A DNA stretch of 64,000 nt from Streptomyces sp. CB01201 (lineage in GTDB: Bacteria; Actinomycetota; Actinomycetes; Streptomycetales; Streptomycetaceae): NCBI RefSeq assembly GCF_002803085.1, contig NZ_NNBJ01000031.1, positions 1 through 64,000 of the forward strand. Reading direction: 5' to 3'. Position 1 is the stretch's first letter; each line of letters starts with the position of its first letter. A program made the translations under genes and the position numbers. Below, piece after piece: positions 8,016 to 16,244 of this stretch. Under the pieces are notes generated by a model that was given only the letters and a program-made list of their open reading frames with translations, was not told where the DNA came from and searched no databases.

Positions 8016-9839
8016 TTACGCCTCCCAGACGGCGACCGCCGTACGGTCGTCGGCGTAACCCTTCACCCTGAGCTGTACGTCGGCGAGGAATCCGGCGAGG
8101 CCGGGCGGCTCGGGGACGGCCCAGCGTTCGGCGAGTTCCTCGGCCAGGGCGGACTCGCCGCGCAGGGGCTCGGCGAGGCCGCCGCTGCACAGGAGCAGGG
8201 TGTCGCCCGGTCGGGCGACCGAGGCCCGGAAGCGGAACGGTTCGCCCGGCGGGGCGGGCGGGTCGATGTAGGGGCGGACGGGCTCGACGGTGCCGAGATC
8301 CATGGTGAGGCGGTCGCCCTGCTCGGTCTCGGCGGGCGCCGAGCCGAAGCCGACCACCGGCTCGCCGCGGGCCTCCCCCGGCTCGGGCACGGCGGGCTCG
8401 ATGTCCTGCCACACGCCGCCGCGCAGCCGGAACAGACCGCCGTGGCCGACCCCGAAGAACACCCGGGTGCGGCAGGCCGGGTCGGCGGACAGCAGCAGAC
8501 AGCGCAGGTTCGCGGTGTACTCCTCGGGCTCGGCGCCGAGCTCGGCGGCGCGGGCCCGCAGCATGCCGTAGCTGCGGTCGGTGAGCCGGTGCAGGCCCGA
8601 CTTGAGGTCGCCGCGCCGGCCCGCCCTGATGTCCTCGGCGAGGCGGACGTGGCTGCGGCCGATGGCACCGCCGATCCAGTGACAGGCGTCGGCGGCGGCG
8701 AGCTGCGCCCGCTCGCTGGTCCGTACGCCGCTGGCCACCGCGACCAGGACCAGGGCGTTCTCGCCGGTGCCGAAGCGGGCGGTGAGCAGCGCGTCGCGGC
8801 GCGGCTCGCCGCGGTAGCGGGCCGAGTCGCCGCGCGAGGAGACGGCGCGCAGGACGTAGGCGCCGTAGCGGGCGCCGTCGAGGACGGTGTCGGCGACGAG
8901 GTCGTCCAGCTCGTCGGGCCGGGCGGCGGGCAGCGCGGTGGGCTCGGCGTCGTAGGTGGGCGGCCCGTCACCCACATGGCCGGTACGCGGCCGGGGCACC
9001 GGCGCGAACTGCTCGGGAGGCGCGGTCTCGGGCGCCGCGAACTGCTCGTCGGGCGCGGTGACGGGCGGTCCGGACGCCCCGGTGGCGGGCGTGCGCAGAC
9101 TGCGTGGGGCGTTCGTGACGCGCTGCCCGTCGTCGGCCGCGCGGGGCGGCTCGGGCGGGGCGGTGGGCGGGGGTGCGGTGAGCGGTGTTGCGGTCGGCCG
9201 CGCCGGAGCCTGGCGTTCGGCGCCGGGCGCGTCCTCCTCGGCCCAGCCCGGCGGCAACTCGGGCACGGGCTCCGTCGGCGGGGGCGGGGCCGCCGGCACG
9301 GATTCCCACCAGGCGGCGGGCTTGCGCACCACCGCCGGACTCTCGGGCGGCTCCCAGGGAGCGCGAGGGCGGGTCCGCGGGGTGGAATCGCCGGCAGGGG
9401 GCGGCGTGCTGGGCGATTCCGATCGCGCGGGGGCGGGGTGCGCGGCGGGAGTTGGGGCCGGCTCCGCGGAGGCGGGCGGCACGGCGGGCGCGGCGGAAGG
9501 TGAGGCCGGTTCCGCGGAGGCGGGCGGCACGGCATGCGCGGCGGCGGGCGATGGCGCCTGCGGGGCCGGTTGCGGGGCGGGGTGGGGGGCCGGTTGCGAG
9601 GCGGGGCGTTCGGGCGTGGCCGGGGTCTGCGCGCTCGGGCCCGGCGCGGCGGGTCCGGCCGCCCCGGAGTCCGCCGGCCTGCCCTCCTTCGGGGGTGAAC
9701 CCACCGTGTCCGACGCCGAGTTGAAGCGGTCGTCGAGGCTGTCGCGCGAACCGTCGGGACCGGCGTCCGGGGCCGACTCGTCGTACAGCCGGTTCCACCA
9801 GTCGTCGTCCCGCGTCGGCCTCTCCCCCTGCTGACTCAT
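8016..9839 (-). CDS. PP2C-like protein phosphatase with long Pro/Ala-rich N-terminus
   Basis: A protein of about 607 residues. The first half is low-complexity Pro/Ala/Ser/Glu sequence and includes duplicated stretches (AVPPASAEPA occurs twice, from about 9455 to 9540). The C-terminal part of about 260 residues resembles the PP2C/PPM family: FGTGENALVLVAVASG early, a central FFGVGHGGLFRLRGG, then RPGDTLLLCSGGLAEPLRGE, ending in YADDRTAVAVWEA, the typical terminal Asp-rich strand. The first PPM metal motif (DGMGG) is not obvious, so catalysis is uncertain; related regulatory pseudophosphatases exist. ATG 9839 was chosen over one 75 bases upstream because sequence conserved in style starts there (MSQQGERPTRDDDWW). 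The proximity to the membrane kinase gene suggests a shared signalling pathway; this is inference. Confidence 0.8.
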   Translation of the reverse strand: MSQQGERPTRDDDWWNRLYDESAPDAGPDGSRDSLDDRFNSASDTVGSPPKEGRPADSGAAGPAAPGPSAQTPATPERPASQPAPHPAPQPAPQAPSPAAAHAVPPASAEPASPSAAPAVPPASAEPAPTPAAHPAPARSESPSTPPPAGDSTPRTRPRAPWEPPESPAVVRKPAAWWESVPAAPPPPTEPVPELPPGWAEEDAPGAERQAPARPTATPLTAPPPTAPPEPPRAADDGQRVTNAPRSLRTPATGASGPPVTAPDEQFAAPETAPPEQFAPVPRPRTGHVGDGPPTYDAEPTALPAARPDELDDLVADTVLDGARYGAYVLRAVSSRGDSARYRGEPRRDALLTARFGTGENALVLVAVASGVRTSERAQLAAADACHWIGGAIGRSHVRLAEDIRAGRRGDLKSGLHRLTDRSYGMLRARAAELGAEPEEYTANLRCLLLSADPACRTRVFFGVGHGGLFRLRGGVWQDIEPAVPEPGEARGEPVVGFGSAPAETEQGDRLTMDLGTVEPVRPYIDPPAPPGEPFRFRASVARPGDTLLLCSGGLAEPLRGESALAEELAERWAVPEPPGLAGFLADVQLRVKGYADDRTAVAVWEA

Positions 9840-9926
9840 GCCCTTATTGTCCACCGCTGGAGGCATACGAAAACGGGGCATCGGGAAAATGTGCTCAACG
9901 GACAAGTGTGGCAACGGCAGAGAAAA

Positions 9927-9972
9927 GTCCGCCGGGCGCCCCCACCCCCCACGGGGAGGACACCCGGCGGAC
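9927..9972 (-). terminator. Rho-independent-like terminator of the large subtilase gene
   Basis: GTCCGCCGGG (9927-9936) pairs perfectly with CCCGGCGGAC (9963-9972). On the minus strand the hairpin begins 21 bases after the subtilase stop and is followed by ACTTTTCTC, a weak T-rich tail. Confidence 0.75.
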
Positions 9973-9992
9973 CGCCTGTGTGGCGAACGCGG

Positions 9993-12900
9993 CTACCGCA
10001 CCGCGTAGGCGTTCACCACGGTCTGGGTGACCGAGTTGCCGTTGGCGTCGGTCAGTTCGGTCTTCAGCGTGACGCTCTTCGCGGCCGCGCCCGCGTGGTT
10101 CACCGTCGCGGTCCAACTGCCGCTCCGATGCGTGGACTTGGCCTCGGTCCAGGTGGCTCCGCCGTCGTACGAGTACGAGAGCCTGGCCGCCGTCAGGGCT
10201 GCGGGGGTGTAGCCCGCGTGGCCCGTTGCGGTGAGGACGATCTTCTGGCCGTCGGCCGCCGGGACCGTCTTGAGGCCGTCCTCGGGGACGCCGTAGTGCG
10301 GGAAGAGCAGCGGGATGCCCTGTGAGTACGCCTTGTCGTCGAGGTGCGAGCGGAACTTCCAGCTCGTGACGACTTCCTGGGACCTCTTCCAGACCGCTCC
10401 GGAGGGCCCGATCTTCTGGTTGTCGCTGACGAGCTCGTACGCCGCGTCGTCCGCGGGAACGGTGAAGACCCCCGACGGCCAGCCGCTGCTGTCGTAGTCC
10501 TCGCCGTTGCGGCGCAGGAGCAGCGAGCCGATGTCCCCGAACGAGCCCGGCTGGGCGCTGTGTTGGGAGTCGCCCCACATGCCCGGGGCGAAGCCCATCA
10601 GGTTGCCCTGGCGCTCGGCGGCGAGCAGCGGCTTGCCCGTGGCGTCCCGTCCGGCGTCGGGGCCGACGACCCCGTCGTACCAGCTCTCAGCGGTCTGCCT
10701 GCCCGCCTGGTAGGCCTTCGCCGGGGACAGCATGAACTCGCCGAAGGGGAAGCTGGACGAGACGAAGTGGTCCCAGGTGGTGGGGCCCGCCGTGTAGTAC
10801 TCGGTGCGGGTGGAGGGGACGGACACCAGGTCGATGCCGGAGACGCTGATGGGACCGGCACCGCCCGGGCGATAGGCGGAGACGCCGTCGATGAAGTCGG
10901 CCGGCACGCCCATCGAGTGGTACGTCGAGACATTGCGGCCCAGCTGTGCGTCACGCACCCGGTAGGTGCGGTCGGACCCGAGGCCGCCGTCCTCCTGGAA
11001 GCCCAGGTTGTAGACGTAGCCGCTCTTCGCGGTGGCCTTCCAGCGCAGGGTCACCGGGCCCGCGGACAGCCGGCCGGCCAGCGCCTTCGCCTCGGCGGCC
11101 TCGACGGCGAGGGTGGGCAGCGGGCCGCCCGCGAAGCCGTACGCGGGCAGCCAGCGGCCGGCCGACGGACGGTGCACGACAAGGGCCTTGGCACCCGCGG
11201 CCTTGGCGTCCTTGCCCAGGGTCAGGGCGGAGGCGTCGCCGTCCGGCACCGCGACGAAGGCGATCTTCCCGCTGACCCCGGCCGCCTTGAGCTCGGCCGG
11301 GGTGCCCTTGCCCGCGTCGACGAGCGGCGCCCGGCCGGTGCCGTCGAGGTTGTCGGAGCCGACGCTCGCGGTGAGCGGATGCAGCTCGGGGCCGCCGACC
11401 GCACCCAGCTCTTCGAACTGCGGGGCGTAGGCCCGCCAGTAGCTGCCGAACTCGAAGTCGCCGGTACGGGCGCTGCCCTGGACGTCCGCGAAGTAGTCCT
11501 TGATCAGGCGGGATCCGCTGATGGAACCGGAGTGCAGCCACTGGCCGCCCCAGGAGCGGGCGAAGTCCAGTGTCGTGGTGCGGACTTCGCTCGGCCTGTC
11601 GGTCTTCACCGCGAGCCGGTGGGCCTTGCGGGCGTCGAGGACGAGGGTGGTGTCCTTCTTCAGGTCGAGCTGCGGGCGGCCGAGGTAGCTGACCGAGCCG
11701 ACGTTCGCGCCGGTGGCGTCGCCCGGGTCGGCGGAGGCGACGAAGGACGACACGAAGTAGGCGCCGGGGCGCAGCCGGTAGACCTGGTCGGTGGCGCCCT
11801 CGTTGAAGCGGCGCTCGCCGGTCGCGGTGTCGGTGCCGATGACGTCGAGCGAGGAGGCGCCGGCGGCCGGCCTGCCCTGGCGGTCGACGAGCTTGACGCG
11901 CAGGGTGACCGTCTCGGGCTCGACGTACAGCGAGAACGGGGTGGAGACCTTGACCCCGTTCGCCGTGGCGAGCACCCGCCCGGTGACGTCCCCGTACTGG
12001 GCGGCCTTGAGGCGGGCGGTCGGGTCGATGGCGAGCGGCACCTTGACGGTGGCTCCGGCCGGCACCGTGACCGAGCGTGAACCGAGCTTCGCCACACCGG
12101 AGTTGATGGCCGAGCCGTCGTTCCCGGTGACGCCCGCGACCGCGAGGTCGAGCTTCACGGACTTGCCGGAGACGTTGGTGTAGGGCACCTGGACCGTGGT
12201 GCGGTCGCTCTTGTCCTGCGGCCAGTTGAAGGTGCCGGCCTGCACGGCGGGCGCGCCGAGCACGGTCTCGTCGATGGCGGCCTTGACGTCGAGCCGCCCG
12301 CCGCCGGTCTCGCGCACGTCCCCGGGGATGCCGCTGTTGGCGGAGGAGACGAGCGCGGCCTTGATCTGCTGCGCGGTCCAGTCGGGGTGGCGCTGCTTGA
12401 CGATGGCGGCGGCGCCCGCGACATGCGGTGTGGCCATCGAGGTGCCGGACATCGTCTGGTACGCGTAGACGCCCCGGCCGCCCGCGTTGGCGGCGGAGAT
12501 GCCGACGCCGGGGGCGGTGATCTCCGGCTTCAGGGTGTGCGTGAAGGGCGCCGGACCGCGGCTGGAGAAGCTCGCGGTGGTGTCGTCGCGGTCGACGGCG
12601 CCGACGGTCAGGACGCCGGGCGCGCAGCCGGGCGAGGACACGGTGTTCAGGGCCGGTCCCGAGTTGCCCGCGGCGATGACGAACAGGGTGTGCGTGGAGC
12701 TGGTCGCGAGCTCCTGCGCGGCGGTGCTCATCGGGTCGGTGCAGTCGGTCGGGACGGGGCTGCCGAGCGACATCGAGACGACGTCGGCCTTGTTGTCGAC
12801 GGCCCACTGCATGCCGGCGATGATCCACGAACTGTCGCCGGAGCCCGAGTCGTTGAGGACCTTGCCGACCAGTAGGCCGGTGCCGGGTGCGATGCCCTTC

Positions 12901-13772
12901 TTCTTGCCGTCGCTGGCCGCGCCCGAGCCGCCCACCGTGGACGTGGTGTGGGTGCCGTGGCCCTGGCGGTCCTCGGTGTCGGGCGAGTCGGTGAAGTTCT
13001 TGGAGGCGGTGATGCGGCCCTTGAGGTCGGGGTGTTCGGCGTCCACCCCGGTGTCGAGGACCGCGACCTTGGTGCCCTTGCCGTCGTATCCGGCGGCCCA
13101 GGCGAGGTCCGCGCGGATCTGCTTGGCCGACCGGTCCAGGGAGGCCGTCACCTTGCGGTCGAGCCACAGCTTCTTGATCCCGGAGGCCGAGCGGCCGCGG
13201 GGGCTCGTGACGTTCGCCCACACCTGGGCGGCCTTCGCCTTGTCCGCGCTCAGGGCGATGCCGTTGACGGCGGGCAGGTTCAGTCCCGCCTTCGCGCCGC
13301 GCGGCACAGCCGGGGCCGCCGAGCGCGCCGCGCCGTCGCCGTACACCGCGATGAGCGGGAGCGACTTGGTGTGCGCGTCGTCGTAGCCCTGGCGGATGAG
13401 CCCGGAGACGTTGAACAGTTCCTCGTCGACCCGGCCGGCGGCGAGCGCCCCCGCCGCGTCGTCGGGGTAGACGTACAGCTCGTTCCCCGACCGCCTGGTC
13501 TGAACGAGCGGTACGGAACCGTCGGCGCGCGGCAGCGCGGTGACGCCGGTGGGCGTCCCGGAGCCGTCCCTGCTCACCACGACCTTGTCGCCGGTGACGA
13601 GGGTGACGGTGGCCGGCGTTCCCGTGCTGCTCGCGGCGCTGCCGACGAGCGGTCTCCTGGCGGTGTCGGCTGTGCCGTCGGTTCGTGGCGCTGCCACGGA
13701 CGGCGCCACCGCGGTGACGGCGAGGGCGGCGGCGGTCGCCACCCCCAGAGCCGTACGCGATATCGGGCGCAT
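9993..13772 (-). CDS. Large secreted S8-family subtilisin-like protease
   Basis: A 1259-residue precursor. Residues 1-32 form a Sec signal peptide (MRPISRTALGVATAAALAVT, cleaved after a VAA-type site). A propeptide-like region follows to about 215. The catalytic domain shows Asp in VAVLDTGVDAEHPD, His in GHGTHTTSTVGG, the oxyanion Asn in AAGNSGP, and Ser in SGTSMATPHVAGAAAI. About 700 further residues are beta-rich, including an insert resembling a PA (protease-associated) domain (KAAGAKALVVHR) and a C-terminal Ig-like module. Streptomyces secretes such enzymes to degrade external protein or process its own secreted proteins. The start at ATG 13772 is set by the signal peptide. A regulator is transcribed divergently 209 bases away. 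Confidence 0.93.
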   Translation of the reverse strand: MRPISRTALGVATAAALAVTAVAPSVAAPRTDGTADTARRPLVGSAASSTGTPATVTLVTGDKVVVSRDGSGTPTGVTALPRADGSVPLVQTRRSGNELYVYPDDAAGALAAGRVDEELFNVSGLIRQGYDDAHTKSLPLIAVYGDGAARSAAPAVPRGAKAGLNLPAVNGIALSADKAKAAQVWANVTSPRGRSASGIKKLWLDRKVTASLDRSAKQIRADLAWAAGYDGKGTKVAVLDTGVDAEHPDLKGRITASKNFTDSPDTEDRQGHGTHTTSTVGGSGAASDGKKKGIAPGTGLLVGKVLNDSGSGDSSWIIAGMQWAVDNKADVVSMSLGSPVPTDCTDPMSTAAQELATSSTHTLFVIAAGNSGPALNTVSSPGCAPGVLTVGAVDRDDTTASFSSRGPAPFTHTLKPEITAPGVGISAANAGGRGVYAYQTMSGTSMATPHVAGAAAIVKQRHPDWTAQQIKAALVSSANSGIPGDVRETGGGRLDVKAAIDETVLGAPAVQAGTFNWPQDKSDRTTVQVPYTNVSGKSVKLDLAVAGVTGNDGSAINSGVAKLGSRSVTVPAGATVKVPLAIDPTARLKAAQYGDVTGRVLATANGVKVSTPFSLYVEPETVTLRVKLVDRQGRPAAGASSLDVIGTDTATGERRFNEGATDQVYRLRPGAYFVSSFVASADPGDATGANVGSVSYLGRPQLDLKKDTTLVLDARKAHRLAVKTDRPSEVRTTTLDFARSWGGQWLHSGSISGSRLIKDYFADVQGSARTGDFEFGSYWRAYAPQFEELGAVGGPELHPLTASVGSDNLDGTGRAPLVDAGKGTPAELKAAGVSGKIAFVAVPDGDASALTLGKDAKAAGAKALVVHRPSAGRWLPAYGFAGGPLPTLAVEAAEAKALAGRLSAGPVTLRWKATAKSGYVYNLGFQEDGGLGSDRTYRVRDAQLGRNVSTYHSMGVPADFIDGVSAYRPGGAGPISVSGIDLVSVPSTRTEYYTAGPTTWDHFVSSSFPFGEFMLSPAKAYQAGRQTAESWYDGVVGPDAGRDATGKPLLAAERQGNLMGFAPGMWGDSQHSAQPGSFGDIGSLLLRRNGEDYDSSGWPSGVFTVPADDAAYELVSDNQKIGPSGAVWKRSQEVVTSWKFRSHLDDKAYSQGIPLLFPHYGVPEDGLKTVPAADGQKIVLTATGHAGYTPAALTAARLSYSYDGGATWTEAKSTHRSGSWTATVNHAGAAAKSVTLKTELTDANGNSVTQTVVNAYAVR

Positions 13773-13981
13773 CGCTCTCCCCAGATCGATCCGGCACAGA
13801 AGCACTCGCGCCCGAAGTGCGCAAATGCCCCGTATCCAGAGGCTGTTGGTGCTGCGGTGGCTCGACATTGGCAGAGCGGCGGCCGATCCGGGGATGATGT
13901 TGTGCGGCGGGTTTGTGCCGGGGCGGTTTCCCGCCAGCGCGCAGGTGAGGGCCTGGCGGCAGGCTTTGAGGGAGGCGGTCC

Positions 13982-14965
13982 GTGGTGCTGGGAGCGATAG
14001 GTCTCGACGAGACGCAGGAGTCGGCGTACCGAGCCCTGGTCGCGGTGGGCGCGGCCGAGGTGAGCGACCTCGCGCACCGGCTGGCGCTGCCGGAGAACGA
14101 GACCGAGCGCGCGCTGCGCCGCCTGGAGCGCCAAGGCCTGGCCGCCCAGTCCTCGGCCCGCACCGGGCGGTGGGTCGCGGCTCCGCCCGGGGTCGCGCTC
14201 GGCGCGCTGCTCACCCAGCAGCGGCACGAGCTGGACCAGGCCGAGCTGGCGGCGGCGCTGCTCGCCACCGAGTACCGGGCCGAGGCGGCCGAGCCGGCCG
14301 TGCACGATCTGGTCGAGGTGGTGACGGGGGCGAGCGCGGTGGCGCACCGCTTCCACCAGTTGCAGCTGGGCGCGGCCGAAGAGGTGTGCGCCCTGGTGAC
14401 GGGGAAACCGGTCGCGGTGACGGGCATGGACAACGAGTCCGAGGAGCAGGCCTCGAACCGCGGGGTGAGCTATCGGGTGGTGGTCGAGCGCGAGGTGCTC
14501 TCGCTGCCCGCCGGGATCGTCGAGCTGTCCGCGGCGCTCGGCCGGGACGAGCAGGTGCGCACGGTGGACCGGGTGCCGACCAAGCTCGTCGTCGCGGACC
14601 GCACCCTCGCGATGGTGCCGCTGACCGGGCGCGGCGCCGAGCCGGCCGCGCTCGTGGTGCACGCCAGCGGGCTGCTCGAATCGCTGATGGGCCTCTTCGA
14701 GGCGGTGTGGAAGGACGCGCTGCCGCTGCGCCTGGGCGGCGGGGGCCGGGGCGTGGTGGAGGAGGGTCGGGGCCCGGACGCCACCGACCTGGAGATCCTG
14801 TCGCTGCTGCTCGCCGGGATGACCGACGCCAGCGCCGCCAAGCAGCTGGAGCTGGGCCTGCGGACCGTGCAGCGCCGGGTCAAGGGCCTGATGGAGCTGA
14901 CCGGGGTCACCACCCGCCTCCAGCTGGGCTGGCACGCCTACGAGCGGGGCTGGGTGGCCCGCTGA
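13982..14965 (+). CDS. TrmB/LuxR-type transcriptional regulator, divergent from subtilase
   Basis: A 327-residue protein with two DNA-binding-like regions. The N-terminal 60 residues are a TrmB-like winged helix (ESAYRALVAVGAAEVSDLAH, then ALRRLERQGLAAQ). The C-terminal 65 are a LuxR/GerE-type helix-turn-helix (EILSLLLAGMTDASAAKQLE, RTVQRRVKGLMELTG). The middle (100-240) resembles a PLD-fold sensor domain as in TrmB relatives. Regulators of this architecture are frequent in Streptomyces next to secreted protease genes, so control of the adjacent giant subtilase is likely but inferred. GTG 13982 is the start. The stop codon lies within a duplicated 10-bp unit. Confidence 0.8.
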   Translation: MVLGAIGLDETQESAYRALVAVGAAEVSDLAHRLALPENETERALRRLERQGLAAQSSARTGRWVAAPPGVALGALLTQQRHELDQAELAAALLATEYRAEAAEPAVHDLVEVVTGASAVAHRFHQLQLGAAEEVCALVTGKPVAVTGMDNESEEQASNRGVSYRVVVEREVLSLPAGIVELSAALGRDEQVRTVDRVPTKLVVADRTLAMVPLTGRGAEPAALVVHASGLLESLMGLFEAVWKDALPLRLGGGGRGVVEEGRGPDATDLEILSLLLAGMTDASAAKQLELGLRTVQRRVKGLMELTGVTTRLQLGWHAYERGWVAR

Positions 14966-14980
14966 ACCCTGCTGAACCCT
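14961..14980. repeat. 10-bp tandem duplication containing the stop codon
   Basis: GCTGAACCCT occurs twice in perfect tandem (14961-14970 and 14971-14980). The TGA of the regulator gene (14963-14965) lies in the first copy; the second copy carries an identical TGA ten bases on, in another frame. Confidence 0.9.
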
Positions 14981-15257
14981 GCGGTGTCCGGCGGGCCCTT
15001 CCCGCGGCCCCGGAAGCCATCCCCGGCACGCGTCCCCGGCAGGTCCGGGCGGCAGTCACGCGCAGACGCGGGTCGGGCGCGCGGGACGGGCCGATCCCCT
15101 TGCCCCGGGCGGGGCCCGGGGCCCTGCCCCCGGAGGGGCCCGGGTGGCGGCCCACCGCACGGAACCGCGGGGCGCGCCGGCGTCCGCCGCGCCCGTGAGG
15201 CCCCGGCGGCAACCGCACGGAACTGCGGGAACGCCGCGTTTCCTGCACCCTTGGCAG

Positions 15258-15740
15258 ATGGGTGTGTGGCAGCTCCTCGCGGTGGGGGCGGTGATGCTGA
15301 TGGGCCTGTGCGGGGTGCTGGTCCCCGGCGTTCCCGGGCCGGCGATCGTATGGGCCGCCGTGGCGTGGTGGGCGCTCGACGACACCACCGGCCTCGCCTG
15401 GGCCGTGCTGGCCGGGGCGACGGGCGTGCTCCTGCTGAACCAGGCCCTCAGACCCCTGCTGCCGCCGCGCCGCTTCAAGGGGGCCGGGGTGTCCAGACGC
15501 TCGGTGCTGACCGCGGGCGCGTCGGCCGTCGCGGGGTTCTTCGTGCTGCCCGTACTGGGCGGGATCGCCGGGTTCCTCGGCGGCCTGTACGGCGCGGAGC
15601 GGGTGCGCCTGGGCAGCCGCGCGGACGCCTGGGCCTCGGCCCGTACGGCGCTGCGCGCGGGCGGCTACTCGGTGATGGCCGAGCTCTTCGCCTGCCTGCT
15701 GGTCGCCGGCGCCTGGCTCGGCGCGGTGGTCTGGGGCTGA
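15258..15740 (+). CDS. DUF456 membrane protein
   Basis: A protein of 160 residues with a typical DUF456 arrangement: two N-terminal hydrophobic helices (LLAVGAVMLMGLCGVLVPGV, PAIVWAAVAWWAL), a third (WAVLAGATGVLLLNQALRP), a Gly-rich segment (FFVLPVLGGIAGFLGGLYG) reminiscent of glycine-zipper packing, and a final helix (SVMAELFACLLVAGAWLGAV). The role is unknown in all bacteria. ATG 15258 follows CTTGGCAG without a strong ribosome binding site. It lies alone between regulator and oxidoreductase genes, with 45-80 bases of DNA before the next gene. Confidence 0.8.
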   Translation: MGVWQLLAVGAVMLMGLCGVLVPGVPGPAIVWAAVAWWALDDTTGLAWAVLAGATGVLLLNQALRPLLPPRRFKGAGVSRRSVLTAGASAVAGFFVLPVLGGIAGFLGGLYGAERVRLGSRADAWASARTALRAGGYSVMAELFACLLVAGAWLGAVVWG

Positions 15741-15821
15741 AACGGGGGCCGCGGGACGGCCCCCGAGACCTGGGTCCGGTTCCCGGTGACGCGGTGGCGG
15801 CGGGCGTGTGAGGCTGGTGCC

Positions 15822-16202
15822 ATGAGCGAATTCAGCGAGGCCGAGCGTGTGTACCTGAAGAGCCAGCGGCTTGGCCGGCTCGCCACCGTCGACGGGAAGG
15901 GCCAGCCGCAGGCCAACCCGGTCGGCTTCTTCCCGCAGGACGACGGGACGATCCTCATCGGCGGATACGCGCTCGGCACGACGAAGAAGTGGCGCAACCT
16001 CCAGGGCAACCCGAAGGCCGCCCTGGTGGTCGACGACGTGGTGAGCGTACGGCCGTGGAAGGTGCGTGGCGTCGAGATCCGTGGTACGGCCGAACTCCTC
16101 ACCGGGCCGCACGAGTTGGGCCCGCACTTCAGCGAGGAGCTCATCCGCATCCACCCCGACAAGATCCACAGTTGGGGCCTGGAGGAGACCGGCCCCAACT
16201 AG
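15822..16202 (+). CDS. PPOX-class F420-/FMN-dependent split-barrel oxidoreductase
   Basis: A 126-residue protein covering the pyridoxamine-5'-phosphate-oxidase-like split barrel: RLGRLATVDGKGQPQANPVG is the first beta hairpin, TKKWRNLQGNPKAALVVDD the cofactor-facing region, and RGVEIRGTAELL a late strand. The short, single-domain form fits the actinobacterial PPOX-class F420-dependent reductases (family with Rv1155 and Rv2991-like proteins), which reduce F420-accessible substrates such as biliverdin or quinones. The substrate here is unknown and FMN use cannot be ruled out. ATG 15822 was chosen, although an in-frame GTG lies 36 bases upstream. The gene converges on asnB with a 42-base gap. 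Confidence 0.8.
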   Translation: MSEFSEAERVYLKSQRLGRLATVDGKGQPQANPVGFFPQDDGTILIGGYALGTTKKWRNLQGNPKAALVVDDVVSVRPWKVRGVEIRGTAELLTGPHELGPHFSEELIRIHPDKIHSWGLEETGPN

Positions 16203-16244
16203 GGTGCGCCGGGGGGTGGTTGGACGGCCCGTGCGCCGACCGGG

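Noticed and set aside
6135..9503. Long plus-strand open frame opposite PoxB and the PP2C-like gene
   Set aside because: It is antisense to two convincing genes, and high GC content alone keeps it open.
10951..14433. Long minus-strand frame through the subtilase gene and its regulator
   Set aside because: It is out of frame with the subtilase and antisense to the regulator; composition is Arg-rich without domains.
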